A DNA stretch of 64,000 nucleotides from JBNLBS01 sp050303415 (GTDB lineage Bacteria > Pseudomonadota > Gammaproteobacteria > Methylococcales > Methylomonadaceae). The position numbers and the translations under genes are program-made. The stretch covers positions 1-64,000 of the forward strand of contig JBNLBS010000015.1 in the NCBI GenBank assembly GCA_050303415.1, read 5' to 3'. Of this stretch, positions 1 to 8,512 are shown one piece after another. The number at the start of each line of letters is the position of its first letter. The first letter of the stretch is position 1. The notes under the pieces are model-generated. The model was not told where the DNA came from. It did not search any database and saw nothing but the letters and a program-made list of their open reading frames with translations.

Positions 1-509
1 CGGATGAAAACGAATGCCGTCAAATGCTGACTACCGGTTATCATTATCCAGGGCCGGCTTCGGTGCGTTATCCGCGTGGTAAAGGCCCGGGTGCCCAAGT
101 GGAAGAAAACCTGGATGCCATGGAAATCGGCAAGGCGGAAATACGCCATAAAGGCAGTCGTATTGCCTTTTTAGCATTCGGCAGCATGGTCACCCCGGCG
201 GTTGAGGCAGGTAAAAAGCTTGGCGCCACGGTAGTCAATATGCGCTTTATCAAACCGTTGGATGAAGCCATGGTGCTGGAAATCGCCAAAACCCATGATG
301 TCATTATCACGGTGGAAGAAAATGTGGTGGCCGGCGGCGCAGGCAGTGCGGTCAATGAATACCTGCAGGCACAACAAATCCTGATGCCGGTGTTAAATAT
401 CGGTATCCCGGATGAATTTATCGAACAGGGTACCCGGGAAGAACTGCTGGCCTTATGTGGCCTGGATACCGCCGGCATTATCGCCAGTACCGAACGATTT
501 TGTGCTTAA
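1..509 (+). CDS. dxs: 1-deoxy-D-xylulose-5-phosphate synthase, C-terminal part
   Basis: This is the 3' end of the gene for DXP synthase, the thiamine-diphosphate enzyme that condenses pyruvate and glyceraldehyde 3-phosphate in the first step of the MEP isoprenoid pathway. The reading frame is open from base 3 and starts inside DENECRQML, a run typical of the end of the transketolase-like pyrimidine-binding domain. It continues through SVRYPRGKGPG and the C-terminal transketolase domain, with TVEENVVAGGAGSAVNE and a GIPDEFIEQGT-like ending. About 168 residues are present out of the roughly 620-640 usual for the family. The start, the ThDP-binding motif and any upstream operon partners lie outside the window. 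The internal ATG at 24 is not a real start. Confidence 0.95.
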   Translation, partial: DENECRQMLTTGYHYPGPASVRYPRGKGPGAQVEENLDAMEIGKAEIRHKGSRIAFLAFGSMVTPAVEAGKKLGATVVNMRFIKPLDEAMVLEIAKTHDVIITVEENVVAGGAGSAVNEYLQAQQILMPVLNIGIPDEFIEQGTREELLALCGLDTAGIIASTERFCA

Positions 510-665
510 GTATTTTATAAATATTGTCGAGGTTTACTCTTGCCAACCCGACAAATACATGCGTTTTATAAAATGAACATAGGTTTGCTAAACAAAAAGT
601 AGTTTAATTTCTGAAAAAATCATTGTATTGTTCTGCTGTCTTTTCAAAAACACAGGGGGTAAAGC

Positions 666-836
666 ATGTCTGAATTTAGAAAATATCGTTGCAAAGAATG
701 TGAACACGTCTATGACGAAGCAAAAGGCGACCCGGATAGTGGTATTGCACCGGGCACTTTATGGGAAGATATTCCAGAAAATTGGGCCTGCCCTATTTGT
801 GGCGCACCCAAAAATTTTTTTGAATTAATCGAATAA
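666..836 (+). CDS. Rubredoxin (56 aa)
   Basis: A small cytoplasmic electron carrier with one iron bound by four cysteines. The 56-residue protein has CKEC at residues 9-12 and CPICG at 42-46, the two knuckles of a rubredoxin, with the expected acidic and aromatic middle (YDEAKGDPDSGI, then GTLWEDIPENWACP). The length is normal for the family. The start at 666 follows an AGGGGG run about 8 bases upstream. A longer open frame beginning at 628 overlaps it in another phase but encodes nothing recognisable. The gene stands alone between dxs and a hairpin terminator. Its redox partner is not visible here; alkane hydroxylases, rubredoxin reductases and peroxide-detoxifying proteins are known partners in the family. 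Confidence 0.95.
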   Translation: MSEFRKYRCKECEHVYDEAKGDPDSGIAPGTLWEDIPENWACPICGAPKNFFELIE

Positions 837-842
837 GCCGGA

Positions 843-872
843 CTGGCAACTATAACTTAGTTGCCAGCTTTT
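843..872 (+). terminator. Rho-independent terminator after rubredoxin
   Basis: A perfect 8-bp stem, CTGGCAAC (843-850) with GTTGCCAG (860-867), and a 9-base loop, followed by CTTTT. It begins six bases after the rubredoxin stop codon. Confidence 0.75.
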
Positions 873-953
873 AATAGCCGGCTGGCAAATTGTTGCATTT
901 TGGAGATAATCAAATAATGCCTCAGCCAATTGCCTGACTATCAAACTTTTTGT

Positions 954-1847
954 TTAAATTTGTACAGACAAAGCATACTGATAGGCCTCTGGAAAATCGA
1001 TCAACGCCACTTGTTTGGATTTTTGCATTTCTACAAACAAACCATACTGAACCTGATATTTCATCTTTCCAATGGCTAAAGGTCCAATACTGTTGAATGA
1101 ACATTTTTCCAACCCAACAGGCTTATTCAAATCTTCCATACCGATTCCATTAATGCCACTGGGAGGAACTGCATTGGTGTCTGCCGCTAATATTAATTTG
1201 CTTGCATGCGACAACTCCAAGGAATCTAAAATTCTTACCCCGGCTCTGGCAGCACACACTACAATTTCCACATCCTGAAGGGCTTCAATTTTTTCCGGTT
1301 GAGTCAAAGCGGATACCCAATCCACATCCACCTGATATCTTTCACAAAAACGAATAGCAATATTTTGATCATCATCCGCAGTCAATTTACACAAACGCGT
1401 TTGCGCACCCTGCTGGGCGGCCAATACCGCCGTGGACAGGCCGACCGGCCCCGTACCGAATACAGCAATTTTGCGACCTTTAAGACCTCTGCCATGCGTT
1501 TCCATCAAAGCTTTTTCGATCAGCGAGACAACACTGGCGGAAGTGGTATAAGCGCCATTTGGATCGGCAAAGACCCCCACCTGAAAGTCACCCACCATCG
1601 CATTTTTTGCATGCTGAAACATATCAGCAGCAAGATGCACGTCCCGACCTCCAATAAAAATACCGGTATCGTTAAAGCGTTTTGGCGGACGGGCAAAAAT
1701 TGCATCCTGAACCATGTCTGCAACCTGCCCGGGTTTTATATTGGTAAAAGGAAGAATATGCGTATAACCGGTATCAGCGGCAATAGTCACATCAAATGGA
1801 CTAATATTATCTGTAGGAGTAAAGATATAAAGAATTCTAACTGACAT
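954..1847 (-). CDS. mtdB: Methylene-tetrahydromethanopterin dehydrogenase
   Basis: A cytoplasmic NAD(P)-dependent enzyme that oxidises methylene-H4MPT to methenyl-H4MPT in the tetrahydromethanopterin pathway, by which methylotrophs oxidise formaldehyde to formate and CO2. The protein has 297 residues, the usual size. The N-terminal half holds the pterin-binding fold (TPTDNISPFDVTIAADTGY; later FIGGRDVHLAADMF and VFADPNGAYTTSAS). A Rossmann dinucleotide site follows, with GTGPVG at 131-136. The start is an ATG about 9 bases after AAGGA. The paralogue MtdA is the alternative, but the N-terminal signature fits MtdB better. The gene is not next to other C1 genes in this window. It is the main reason to regard the host as a methylotroph or methanotroph. 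Confidence 0.9.
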   Translation of the reverse strand: MSVRILYIFTPTDNISPFDVTIAADTGYTHILPFTNIKPGQVADMVQDAIFARPPKRFNDTGIFIGGRDVHLAADMFQHAKNAMVGDFQVGVFADPNGAYTTSASVVSLIEKALMETHGRGLKGRKIAVFGTGPVGLSTAVLAAQQGAQTRLCKLTADDDQNIAIRFCERYQVDVDWVSALTQPEKIEALQDVEIVVCAARAGVRILDSLELSHASKLILAADTNAVPPSGINGIGMEDLNKPVGLEKCSFNSIGPLAIGKMKYQVQYGLFVEMQKSKQVALIDFPEAYQYALSVQI

Positions 1848-2079
1848 TTAATAAGCGTCCTTAATTGATTGCCAAACAATAATTTATCAGGCCACATTAT
1901 TTGGCCTTTAATAATAACCTTAAATTTTATATCAAATAACGCATCCTTACTAGCAATCAAACAAAGCCGACTGTATACCCAAACAAAGAGGAGAACTCAA
2001 AAAATAATCTAATAATATCGTTTTCCTTTTCTTCCACTGCTTCAGGCAGTGCAATTTGATGCCCTTCTCAACAACTTTT

Positions 2080-3006
2080 TTACAAATCTTTAAAACATAA
2101 TACCTTTAAGCCTTTATTTTCAGCTTCCAGATAAACCTCCGGAGGATGAATTTCCACCACCAGTTTATAATTTGGTGCCGATTGAGCCATATGTTCAATT
2201 AAGAAAGACCGACCTAATTCAGGTGCATTTAAGCACAATATCAACATAGCTTTTGGCGCCATAAACTCATCGAGTCGACGAATTATTTTAGGATAATCCC
2301 GGGCAATATCGACACTACCCTTTTGAAAAGTGGGTGGATCACAAATCAAAAGATCAAACGGCCCACGTTTTTTTATCCGGCCAAAGGATTTAAAAATATT
2401 AAGCTTTTCAAAACTTACTCGATCAAGTGATTGCTGATTTAAGCGATGGTTTTCGCGCCCTATATTAAGAGCCGCACTGCTCATATCAACATTTAAAACG
2501 GATGCAGCATCACCGGCAACTGCTGCAACAGAAAAACCACAAGTATAAGCAAATAAATTTAACACGCGCTTGTTTTGACTATGTACCTGAACCCAGCGTC
2601 GACCATTTCGCATATCCAAAAACAAGCCTGTATTTCTGGTCTGCCCCAGGGTGATATTAAATTGTAAATTATCTTCCTGTATAGCAAACTGCTGAATCGT
2701 TTCGCCACAAATAACGTCTACTGGCCCTGATAATTCATAACGATGTTGCAGCTGTATACTTTTACAACAGGGGAATTCTGCCAGCAAATCATGGGCAAAA
2801 GACATAACCTCAACCATAGGCTCCGGCGCATACAAAGTAATCAATAAAACTGGCGGCAACCAATCTATAGTTACATGATGTAAGCCTTTATAGGCATGAC
2901 CTCGACCATGAAACAGCCTTTGTGCCTGCAAAATATCTTCGGGTGTCTGGGGTAATTTAAGGTATTTGGGAAGTTGAGAAAATGCTGACAAGATATCGTA
3001 CTTCAT
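2080..3006 (-). CDS. Class I SAM-dependent methyltransferase, RlmI/RlmK-like
   Basis: A 308-residue protein of the Methyltrans_SAM type, related to the C-terminal catalytic part of 23S rRNA methyltransferases (RlmI, RlmKL). The pattern GLFLDMRNGR (128-137) precedes the SAM motif VLNLFAYTCGFS (148-159), then an acidic motif around NVDMS (172-176) and the catalytic DPPTF at 223-227. Such proteins usually methylate cytosine or guanine in RNA. The N-terminal PUA domain of RlmI is absent; the first 100 residues are instead a domain I cannot assign. The actual substrate cannot be read from the sequence. It is transcribed alone, with mtdB downstream on the same strand after a 230-base gap. Confidence 0.8.
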   Translation of the reverse strand: MKYDILSAFSQLPKYLKLPQTPEDILQAQRLFHGRGHAYKGLHHVTIDWLPPVLLITLYAPEPMVEVMSFAHDLLAEFPCCKSIQLQHRYELSGPVDVICGETIQQFAIQEDNLQFNITLGQTRNTGLFLDMRNGRRWVQVHSQNKRVLNLFAYTCGFSVAAVAGDAASVLNVDMSSAALNIGRENHRLNQQSLDRVSFEKLNIFKSFGRIKKRGPFDLLICDPPTFQKGSVDIARDYPKIIRRLDEFMAPKAMLILCLNAPELGRSFLIEHMAQSAPNYKLVVEIHPPEVYLEAENKGLKVLCFKDL

Positions 3007-3136
3007 TTTATAAAAACCAATCAGTATATCTTAGTTTACATAGTATTATTTTTCAGTCATCAATCAGTCAGAAAGATAACATGTTACACCGAGCTGAATT
3101 ATGTTAGGGTAGCCCGATTAAATACGGGATAGAACA

Positions 3137-4087
3137 ATGATAAAAAATGACTTTCCAGCTTTAGCTTTACTTATTTTATTTGCCTTGACCCTACCAGCTA
3201 TTACCTGGGCTCTGCCAGCCAATCAAAACCGACTCCAGATACAAACCGGTACCAGTAAAAGAAGCGGCGAAACTGCATTTTCAACGCTGGTTTCATGGAG
3301 AAAAGGCGATGCCAATGCCCATCGCGCCAATGGTTTGATTTTTATTAACGGCTTTAAAACAACAAAACCTACTTCAGATATTGAGGTGGCACGAAAAATA
3401 GCCAAAGGCCTCAATGCCAGTATTAATTATGAAGCGCCAGTCGATCGAGGAGCGATAGCCAAATCAACCAAAGACAAAGCCGAATATTTAGTTAGCAACA
3501 AAACCGGTTTCGCTTTAACCCATATCACTGTACGAGACTACAGCAATCAACAGCTTCGCTACAGTATTCCGGATAAAAACTTTAGTGCGGCGTCAGTCGA
3601 TGCAGCCATAGACTTTGTCTATTCAGCAGATGTTGAATATGTCGAAGGATTTTCCGCAATTGGCAAAAGAAAAACTGCCGGTGGTGAGATCAGTGTTGTT
3701 ATCGATAATACCCCCCCTATCCAAATAAAAACTGACGGTAAATCGACCGAACAAATTGAAAAAGAACTCGCTCAGGCATTAGGCTCCAAAGCCCAATTTT
3801 CATCCTCCCCCATCTACCCTAATTTTGTTGAACTTAACTCAAGAAACTATAAAGAATTTGACGGCGGCGAAGTTCAATTACCTAATCTAAATGCCAGCTC
3901 CATCACTATTGATGTAAATGATTCCGGCTTGGGTGTATTAACCAAGTTTCATTACCCGGATGTCAACAAACCAACCGATGTGGCCAGTAATGCACCCTAC
4001 ATATTTGGCTTTTTGATCGCAGGTGTTTTGGCTTTTATTTTTTACACTACAAAAATAAAGCCGGGCAAAGGACTTACACAGGCTTAA
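3137..4087 (+). CDS. Secreted or membrane-anchored protein of unknown function
   Basis: A 316-residue protein that I do not recognise. Residues 1-26 look like a signal peptide ending near TWA-LP. Residues 288-307 form a single C-terminal membrane segment followed by lysines, so most of the chain should lie in the periplasm and be anchored by its C-terminus. The middle part is mixed alpha/beta and polar without cysteine pairs or obvious catalytic motifs. Around residues 69-130 there is a stretch (FINGFKTTKPTSDIEVARKI) that recalls small repeated alpha-beta domains, but I cannot name it. It is a single-gene unit, followed downstream by the tRNA cluster. Confidence 0.75.
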   Translation: MIKNDFPALALLILFALTLPAITWALPANQNRLQIQTGTSKRSGETAFSTLVSWRKGDANAHRANGLIFINGFKTTKPTSDIEVARKIAKGLNASINYEAPVDRGAIAKSTKDKAEYLVSNKTGFALTHITVRDYSNQQLRYSIPDKNFSAASVDAAIDFVYSADVEYVEGFSAIGKRKTAGGEISVVIDNTPPIQIKTDGKSTEQIEKELAQALGSKAQFSSSPIYPNFVELNSRNYKEFDGGEVQLPNLNASSITIDVNDSGLGVLTKFHYPDVNKPTDVASNAPYIFGFLIAGVLAFIFYTTKIKPGKGLTQA

Positions 4088-4177
4088 ATATTAATTTGTA
4101 AATTAAATTAAGTTATTGAAAAGGAAATAAGTTAATAATTTAAGCCACATTAATCTATTAAAAATTAACAAATAGAG

Positions 4178-4206
4178 TTGACGAATCAAACTGAAATCGC
4201 TATCAT
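4178..4206 (+). promoter_or_regulatory. Sigma-70 promoter of the tRNA cluster
   Basis: TTGACG at 4178-4183 and TATCAT at 4201-4206 with a spacer of exactly 17 bases, placed 53 bases before the first tRNA. The -35 differs from consensus by one base and the -10 by one base. Confidence 0.7.
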
Positions 4207-4258
4207 AGTCAGCTCTTTAAGGGTGGTTGTTTAGCCATACAAGCCCAAGAGAATTTGT

Positions 4259-4335
4259 CGGGGTATAGCGCAGTTTGGTAGCGCGCCTGCTTTGGGAGCA
4301 GGATGTCGGGGGTTCGAATCCCTCTACCCCGACCA
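4259..4335 (+). tRNA. tRNA-Pro (anticodon TGG)
   Basis: A cloverleaf of 77 bases with an encoded CCA end. The acceptor stem CGGGGTA pairs with TACCCCG. The anticodon stem CCTGC/GCAGG holds the loop TTTGGGA, giving anticodon TGG. The T arm contains GGTTCGAATCC. It is the first of three tRNAs spaced by 7 and 24 bases and probably cotranscribed. Confidence 0.97.
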
Positions 4336-4342
4336 AGATAAT

Positions 4343-4419
4343 GCGCTTGTAGCTCAGCTGGATAGAGCATCGGCCTTCTAAGCCGAGGGTCGCAGGTTCG
4401 AATCCTGCCAAGCGTGCCA
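4343..4419 (+). tRNA. tRNA-Arg (anticodon TCT)
   Basis: 77 bases with an encoded CCA. The acceptor stem GCGCTTG pairs with CAAGCGT through one G-T pair at the end. The anticodon stem TCGGC/GCCGA encloses CTTCTAA, so the anticodon is TCT, reading AGA. The T arm contains GGTTCGAATCC. Confidence 0.97.
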
Positions 4420-4443
4420 TCTTCCCAAAAGTCTCCATATTAT

Positions 4444-4520
4444 GGTGAGCGTAGCTCAGTTGGTAGAGCCCCGGATTGTGATTCCGGTTGTCGTGGGTTC
4501 GAGCCCCATCGTTCACCCCA
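4444..4520 (+). tRNA. tRNA-His (anticodon GTG)
   Basis: 77 bases with an encoded CCA. The acceptor stem GTGAGCG (4445-4451) pairs with CGTTCAC (4510-4516). The extra G at 4444 faces the discriminator C at 4517, the G(-1):C73 pair that identifies tRNA-His. The anticodon stem CCGGA/TCCGG encloses TTGTGAT. Confidence 0.97.
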
Positions 4521-4780
4521 ATATTCAAAAATTTCCTTCAATAAAATTTTGAGAGCTTTAAGCTTTATTTTTATCAATCAGTGTTAATTTGTAGCCCCAG
4601 ACATTTCCAGTAAACTTTGTTAAACGAACATTTCTCGAACCAATACCAAATTAAAACACATCATGAGCAGGACTAAACATAACTGCTTAGATCGGCTGCA
4701 AATGGTTTATTTTTCCGTACATTGTTTATACATTCTGATTCGTTTATAAAAATTTGTTTATATCCCTCTCTTTTCTACTC

Positions 4781-4786
4781 TATAAT
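4781..4786 (+). promoter_or_regulatory. Candidate -10 element for the STAS-like gene
   Basis: A perfect TATAAT lies 37 bases before the start codon at 4823. The -35 match is poor (TTTATA near 4757, spacer about 18). AAGG about 8 bases before the ATG serves as the ribosome binding site. Confidence 0.4.
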
Positions 4787-4822
4787 CAACCTTTTGAATG
4801 ATAGGGTATTAAGGTCGAATAC

Positions 4823-5272
4823 ATGAAAATTTACGAATTATCATTTGCCACAATAAAGATACTTCGTAATGATATTGCTGAGGTAATCGTTCATCAAGGA
4901 ATAGAGATGGATAAGGCTATGATTGATGAATACCATAATTTTTTGCTTTCTCATATGACAGTGCCTTTTTCACTACTCATTACCAAGGTTAATTCTTATT
5001 CATATGATGCTGAAGCGCAAGAAAACCTGGCCACATTAAAAGAGATAAATGCTATGGCTGTGGTTTCCTATAGCCATACCACAAAGATTATTACTGAAGA
5101 TTTGGCAACTTTTCCGAGAAAGGTTGAATGGAATCTAAAAATTTTTTCATCCCGGGCAGAAGGTTTAGAGTGGTTAATCCAGCAACAAGCCGCTGTGCAA
5201 ACTGATTCAAAAAATTCGGACAACTCGTTACAAAGTAAAAATCAAACCGATAAAAAGTTTCTAACTTACTAA
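4823..5272 (+). CDS. SpoIIAA/STAS-like single-domain protein
   Basis: A 149-residue cytoplasmic protein. Residues 1-120 look like the SpoIIAA-like/STAS fold typified by small proteins of the DUF7793 kind: an alternating beta-alpha pattern with EVIVHQGIEMDKAMIDEYH, then PFSLLITKVNSYSYDAEAQ, LKEINAMAVVSYS and a final EWNLKIFSSRAEGLEWL. The last 30 residues are a polar tail rich in Ser, Gln and Asn. Such domains bind nucleotides or partner proteins and often act in signalling, but the partner here is unknown. It stands alone. From memory, close relatives are most common in Bacteroidota, which would make this an acquired gene, though I cannot verify that here. Confidence 0.6.
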   Translation: MKIYELSFATIKILRNDIAEVIVHQGIEMDKAMIDEYHNFLLSHMTVPFSLLITKVNSYSYDAEAQENLATLKEINAMAVVSYSHTTKIITEDLATFPRKVEWNLKIFSSRAEGLEWLIQQQAAVQTDSKNSDNSLQSKNQTDKKFLTY

Positions 5273-5495
5273 ATTAAGTACATGGTTTCAGTTAGAAATA
5301 ATTTTATCCCGCTGCAAATTTTTCCTTTACTTTGGCATTTTACTCTTCGAGCAAGTTAGCCCGGATATTTTATATACCGGTAATAAAGTTCTTTGCAATT
5401 AAAAATTCAATAGCTCAATACACAAATTAAGGCATTTCGGATAATTCAGTTTACATCTAAATAATTTTCTGAAAATGCAAGTAAGCCCGCCATTT

Positions 5496-7124
5496 TCAAC
5501 GAATTTTCTTAAAATGATTGATCAAGCCGTTGGTTGAGCTGTCATGTATATTCACTGGCTGGTTATCTTGCAATTCCGGATAAATCACTCCTGCCAGAAC
5601 TTTACCAAGTTCCACTCCCATCTGGTCAAATGAATTTATATCCCAAATCGCCCCTTGAACAAAAACCTTATGTTCATACAAAGCGATCAATGAACCCAGC
5701 GTTTCTGGTGACAATTTCTTAAATAAAAACGAATTGGTAGGAATGTTACCGGGGAAGACTTTGGCATTAATTAACGCATCATCATGCTCGGCCCCATTCA
5801 GTTCACATAGTATTTGTTGTGCCGATTTACCCTGCATTAAGGCCTGAGGTTGAGCCAAGAAATTTGAGATCAACATATTATGATGATCCGGCAAGTCATG
5901 ATAACTGGTTGCAGGCGCCAGAAAATCACAGGGAACCAGTTTTGTACCCTGATGTATAAGTTGATAGAAAGCATGCTGTCCATTAGTGCCGGTTTGCCCC
6001 CAGATAATGGGCCCGGTTTGGTAGTCAACCGACTGGCCATGAATATCAACACTTTTGCCATTACTTTCCATATCCCCCTGTTGCATAAAGGCGGGAAAAT
6101 AACGCAGATAATGACCATAAGGTAAAATAGCGTGAGTTTCGGCTTGAAAAAAATTGTTATACCAAATACCCAGCAAAGCCATAATAATGGGAATATTCTG
6201 TTCGAATGGTGTCAGCCTGAAATGCTCATCAATTTGATACGCACCATCCAATAAAGCTTCAAAATTTTTCATACCGATTGTCAACGGAATAGACAAGCCG
6301 ATAGCTGACCAAAGTGAAAACCGCCCGCCTACCCAGTCCCAAAATTCAAAGATATTATTGGCATCAATACCAAATTCAACGACCTTTTTCTTATTGGTAG
6401 AAATCGCGACGAAATGGTTATTAACTGCACGCATATCCGAGAATTTATTTAACAACCAAGACCGGGCCGACAGAGCGTTAGTCATAGTCTCTTGGGTTGT
6501 AAAAGTTTTCGATGCAATTAAAAAAAGTGTCGTTTCCGGGTTCAATTTACCCAGTGTATTGAGCAAATCTGCCTGAGCGACATTGGAAACGAAGTGTGTC
6601 TGAATATCACCTACTGCATAAGGTTGTAGGGCTCTTACCACCATTTTAGGGCCTAAATCGGAACCCCCAATACCGATGTTGACCACATCGGTAATCTTTT
6701 TACCGGTATAACCTAACCAACGACCGGTGTGAATTGCCTGACAAAAATCACGCATTTTGTCCAAGACGCGATTTACGTCAACCATAACGTCGCGACCATC
6801 GACCATAATCGGCCTGTTGCTTCGGTTTCTTAACGCAACATGTAACACCGCCCTATGTTCTGTTTGATTGATTTTTTCACCGATAAACATTGCTTCAATT
6901 TTATCAGCCAGTTTTTGCTGCCGGGCCAGCTCAAACAATAATGGCAATGTCTTTTTAGTGATTCTGTTTTTCGAAAAATCAAAAAGGATATCTTTAAAAT
7001 ATATTGAGTACCTGTCAAAACGGCAAGGGTCCTGCTCAAACATATCGCGCATTTGCAGGCCAGCGATATCTCTATAATGTTCTTGCAGCTGATGCCAAAC
7101 GGCTGAATCAGTTAATGACGACAT
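5496..7124 (-). CDS. pgi: Glucose-6-phosphate isomerase
   Basis: A cytoplasmic enzyme interconverting glucose 6-phosphate and fructose 6-phosphate. In methanotrophs using the ribulose monophosphate cycle it links fructose 6-phosphate from formaldehyde fixation to the Entner-Doudoroff and storage pathways. The protein has 542 residues, the normal size for the long bacterial form. Family signatures are present: NIGIGGSDLGPKM, SKTFTTQETMTNA, GGRFSLWSAIGL, GQHAFYQLIHQGT and NSFDQMGVELGK. The start ATG at 7124 follows a purine-rich CCGGGGG stretch. The neighbours do not suggest an operon; the next gene upstream on this strand is about 100 bases away. Confidence 0.97.
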   Translation of the reverse strand: MSSLTDSAVWHQLQEHYRDIAGLQMRDMFEQDPCRFDRYSIYFKDILFDFSKNRITKKTLPLLFELARQQKLADKIEAMFIGEKINQTEHRAVLHVALRNRSNRPIMVDGRDVMVDVNRVLDKMRDFCQAIHTGRWLGYTGKKITDVVNIGIGGSDLGPKMVVRALQPYAVGDIQTHFVSNVAQADLLNTLGKLNPETTLFLIASKTFTTQETMTNALSARSWLLNKFSDMRAVNNHFVAISTNKKKVVEFGIDANNIFEFWDWVGGRFSLWSAIGLSIPLTIGMKNFEALLDGAYQIDEHFRLTPFEQNIPIIMALLGIWYNNFFQAETHAILPYGHYLRYFPAFMQQGDMESNGKSVDIHGQSVDYQTGPIIWGQTGTNGQHAFYQLIHQGTKLVPCDFLAPATSYHDLPDHHNMLISNFLAQPQALMQGKSAQQILCELNGAEHDDALINAKVFPGNIPTNSFLFKKLSPETLGSLIALYEHKVFVQGAIWDINSFDQMGVELGKVLAGVIYPELQDNQPVNIHDSSTNGLINHFKKIR

Positions 7125-7225
7125 TTATACCCCCGGAGGGTTGGTGTGACTATAAAGTGTAATGATTCTCACCCGGTTAAACAATAAAAAACAGTTTCAA
7201 TGACACAAATAAAACGATAATCAGG

Positions 7226-7789
7226 TTAATCCGTCTCACTGTCCTTAGGTAGAGCGGTCTGGGCCTGATCCTCTTTAAGTATATACTCTCCATCAAGAGC
7301 TTCTTTTGATTTTTTAACCGCTTCCAGCGCTATTTCTTTTTGCATAGCCTCATCCTGGGCAATAGCATCTTTTAAAACATCTCTATAAGAACGGTTGATA
7401 TTTTTTGCGAAGTCAGTTGCTTTTTTATCTTCAATCTCAGCACGCGTCCGATCCGGATCGGGATCATACCGAAAATCTATTTCATCAGCCAATAATCTTA
7501 GGTTTTTAGCGATGATTAATAGCTGCTCCGATAAATGATATTTTTCGACATCGAGTCCATAATTTCTGAAAATCTCTTCACGCAAATTAAACCCATGAAT
7601 TACATCTTCCCCGTCTTTTTGTTGAAAATCATATTTAATAAAAACATCCAACGGATCTTTACTTTTTTCATCAAAAAAAACATTGGCGCTTTCCATCGTA
7701 TAAGTCAGCGCATCAACAAATTTCTTTCGGACTTGTTCCATTTCATCTGAAATAAAGTTATCACTCAATCTTTTTACTATGTATTTCAT
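7226..7789 (-). CDS. Unknown cytoplasmic protein, charged and helical
   Basis: A 187-residue protein I do not recognise. It has no signal peptide and no membrane segment. It is rich in Asp, Glu and Lys and is predicted to be mostly helical. The region from about residue 100 on (EIDFRYDPDPDRTRAEIEDK, then a long run with KDAIAQDEAMQKEIALEAVK) would form an amphipathic or coiled helix. It has a good start context with GAGGT 8 bases before the ATG. It lies upstream of pgi on the same strand with about 100 bases between and could be cotranscribed with it. Confidence 0.7.
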   Translation of the reverse strand: MKYIVKRLSDNFISDEMEQVRKKFVDALTYTMESANVFFDEKSKDPLDVFIKYDFQQKDGEDVIHGFNLREEIFRNYGLDVEKYHLSEQLLIIAKNLRLLADEIDFRYDPDPDRTRAEIEDKKATDFAKNINRSYRDVLKDAIAQDEAMQKEIALEAVKKSKEALDGEYILKEDQAQTALPKDSETD

Positions 7790-8028
7790 AACCTCACCAT
7801 TGTTGAAAAACCGGGGGTGGCGCCAGGAGTTTGATTAATTATGGACATTAAAAATAATAATACCATAATCAGTTATACAGTTATTATTACAAAAACTTAA
7901 TTGATCAATACAATAAACCTAGTCCAGCCTCTACCGTTTTGAAGGTTCATAAAAATTCATCCATTAATTAGTTTTATCATACCTTTATACTTATATTTTT
8001 AAGCTGTAGAGCTTGATTCAAAATCTTA

Positions 8029-8390
8029 TGAAACTTTATGGTCACGCCTATTCTGCTTTTTGTTTTTTATTGTATTAATTACAACGACCTACTTTGCCCA
8101 AGCGTATGAATCTAAAGAAACGGGTCATCCTATCCATATCAGCCTTGCTGAACTTATGAATATACTCTTAGACGTTAATACGGCTAATATTTTTGAAAGC
8201 AGTATTCACAAACACGTATGAATGGATGTCCGGTAATCGCTCTATTCAGTGCAACCGTATTGGCCAGCCGAATCAGCAATAAAGACTTATTGACTGATTA
8301 CATGTTTGCGCGAACAACCTGGACATACATCAAAAAGCACTCACATTAACCGAACACTTAATCAATGACCGCAAGAGTTATCTTGAGTAA
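8029..8390 (+). pseudogene. Decayed gene for a small secreted protein
   Basis: In a 720-base gap there are three consecutive coding-like segments in three phases. The first begins MKLYGHAYSAFC at 8029. After a one-base slip in the T-run around 8058-8068 it reads as a signal peptide (FLFFIVLITTTYFAQA) and then YESKETGHPIHISLAELMN, ending at a stop at 8219. The second phase reads CPVIALFSATVLASRISN from about 8227. The third reads LDIHQKALTLTEHLINDRK to a stop at 8388. Joined, they would make a secreted helical protein of about 115 residues. I see the phases directly; that they were once one gene is inference. Two overlapping tiny genes are the alternative. No family is recognised. Confidence 0.45.
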
Positions 8391-8463
8391 ATCAAAAAAA
8401 ATCGCTTAGATTGGCCGCATCGCCATTGAATTAATGAGAATGAACATACCATTTATACAATGG

Positions 8464-8505
8464 GCAGAAGAAAACAGGACAACCACAAACGTAGGTGGTT
8501 GTCCT
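8464..8505 (-). terminator. Rho-independent terminator of clpB
   Basis: A perfect 11-bp stem, AGGACAACCAC (8476-8486) with GTGGTTGTCCT (8495-8505), and an 8-base loop. On the minus strand it is followed by GTTTTCTTCT and sits just after the clpB stop codon. Confidence 0.8.
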
Positions 8506-8512
8506 TCTGCTC

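Noticed and set aside
628..828. A 66-residue open frame on the plus strand
   Set aside because: It overlaps the rubredoxin gene in another phase, lacks any recognisable pattern and is beaten by the four-cysteine protein starting at 666.
1299..1844. A 181-residue open frame opposite mtdB
   Set aside because: It is a shadow of the strongly supported dehydrogenase on the other strand and has no ribosome site or family signature.
2035..2051. Hairpin CACTGC/GCAGTG after the methyltransferase gene, considered as a terminator
   Set aside because: The stem is only six pairs and no T-run follows on the minus strand.
4217..4528. A 103-residue open frame on the minus strand across the tRNA cluster
   Set aside because: It is the antisense of three tRNA genes. 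The repeated GFEPPTS- and GFEPATL-like peptides are the well-known artefact of translating tRNA T arms.
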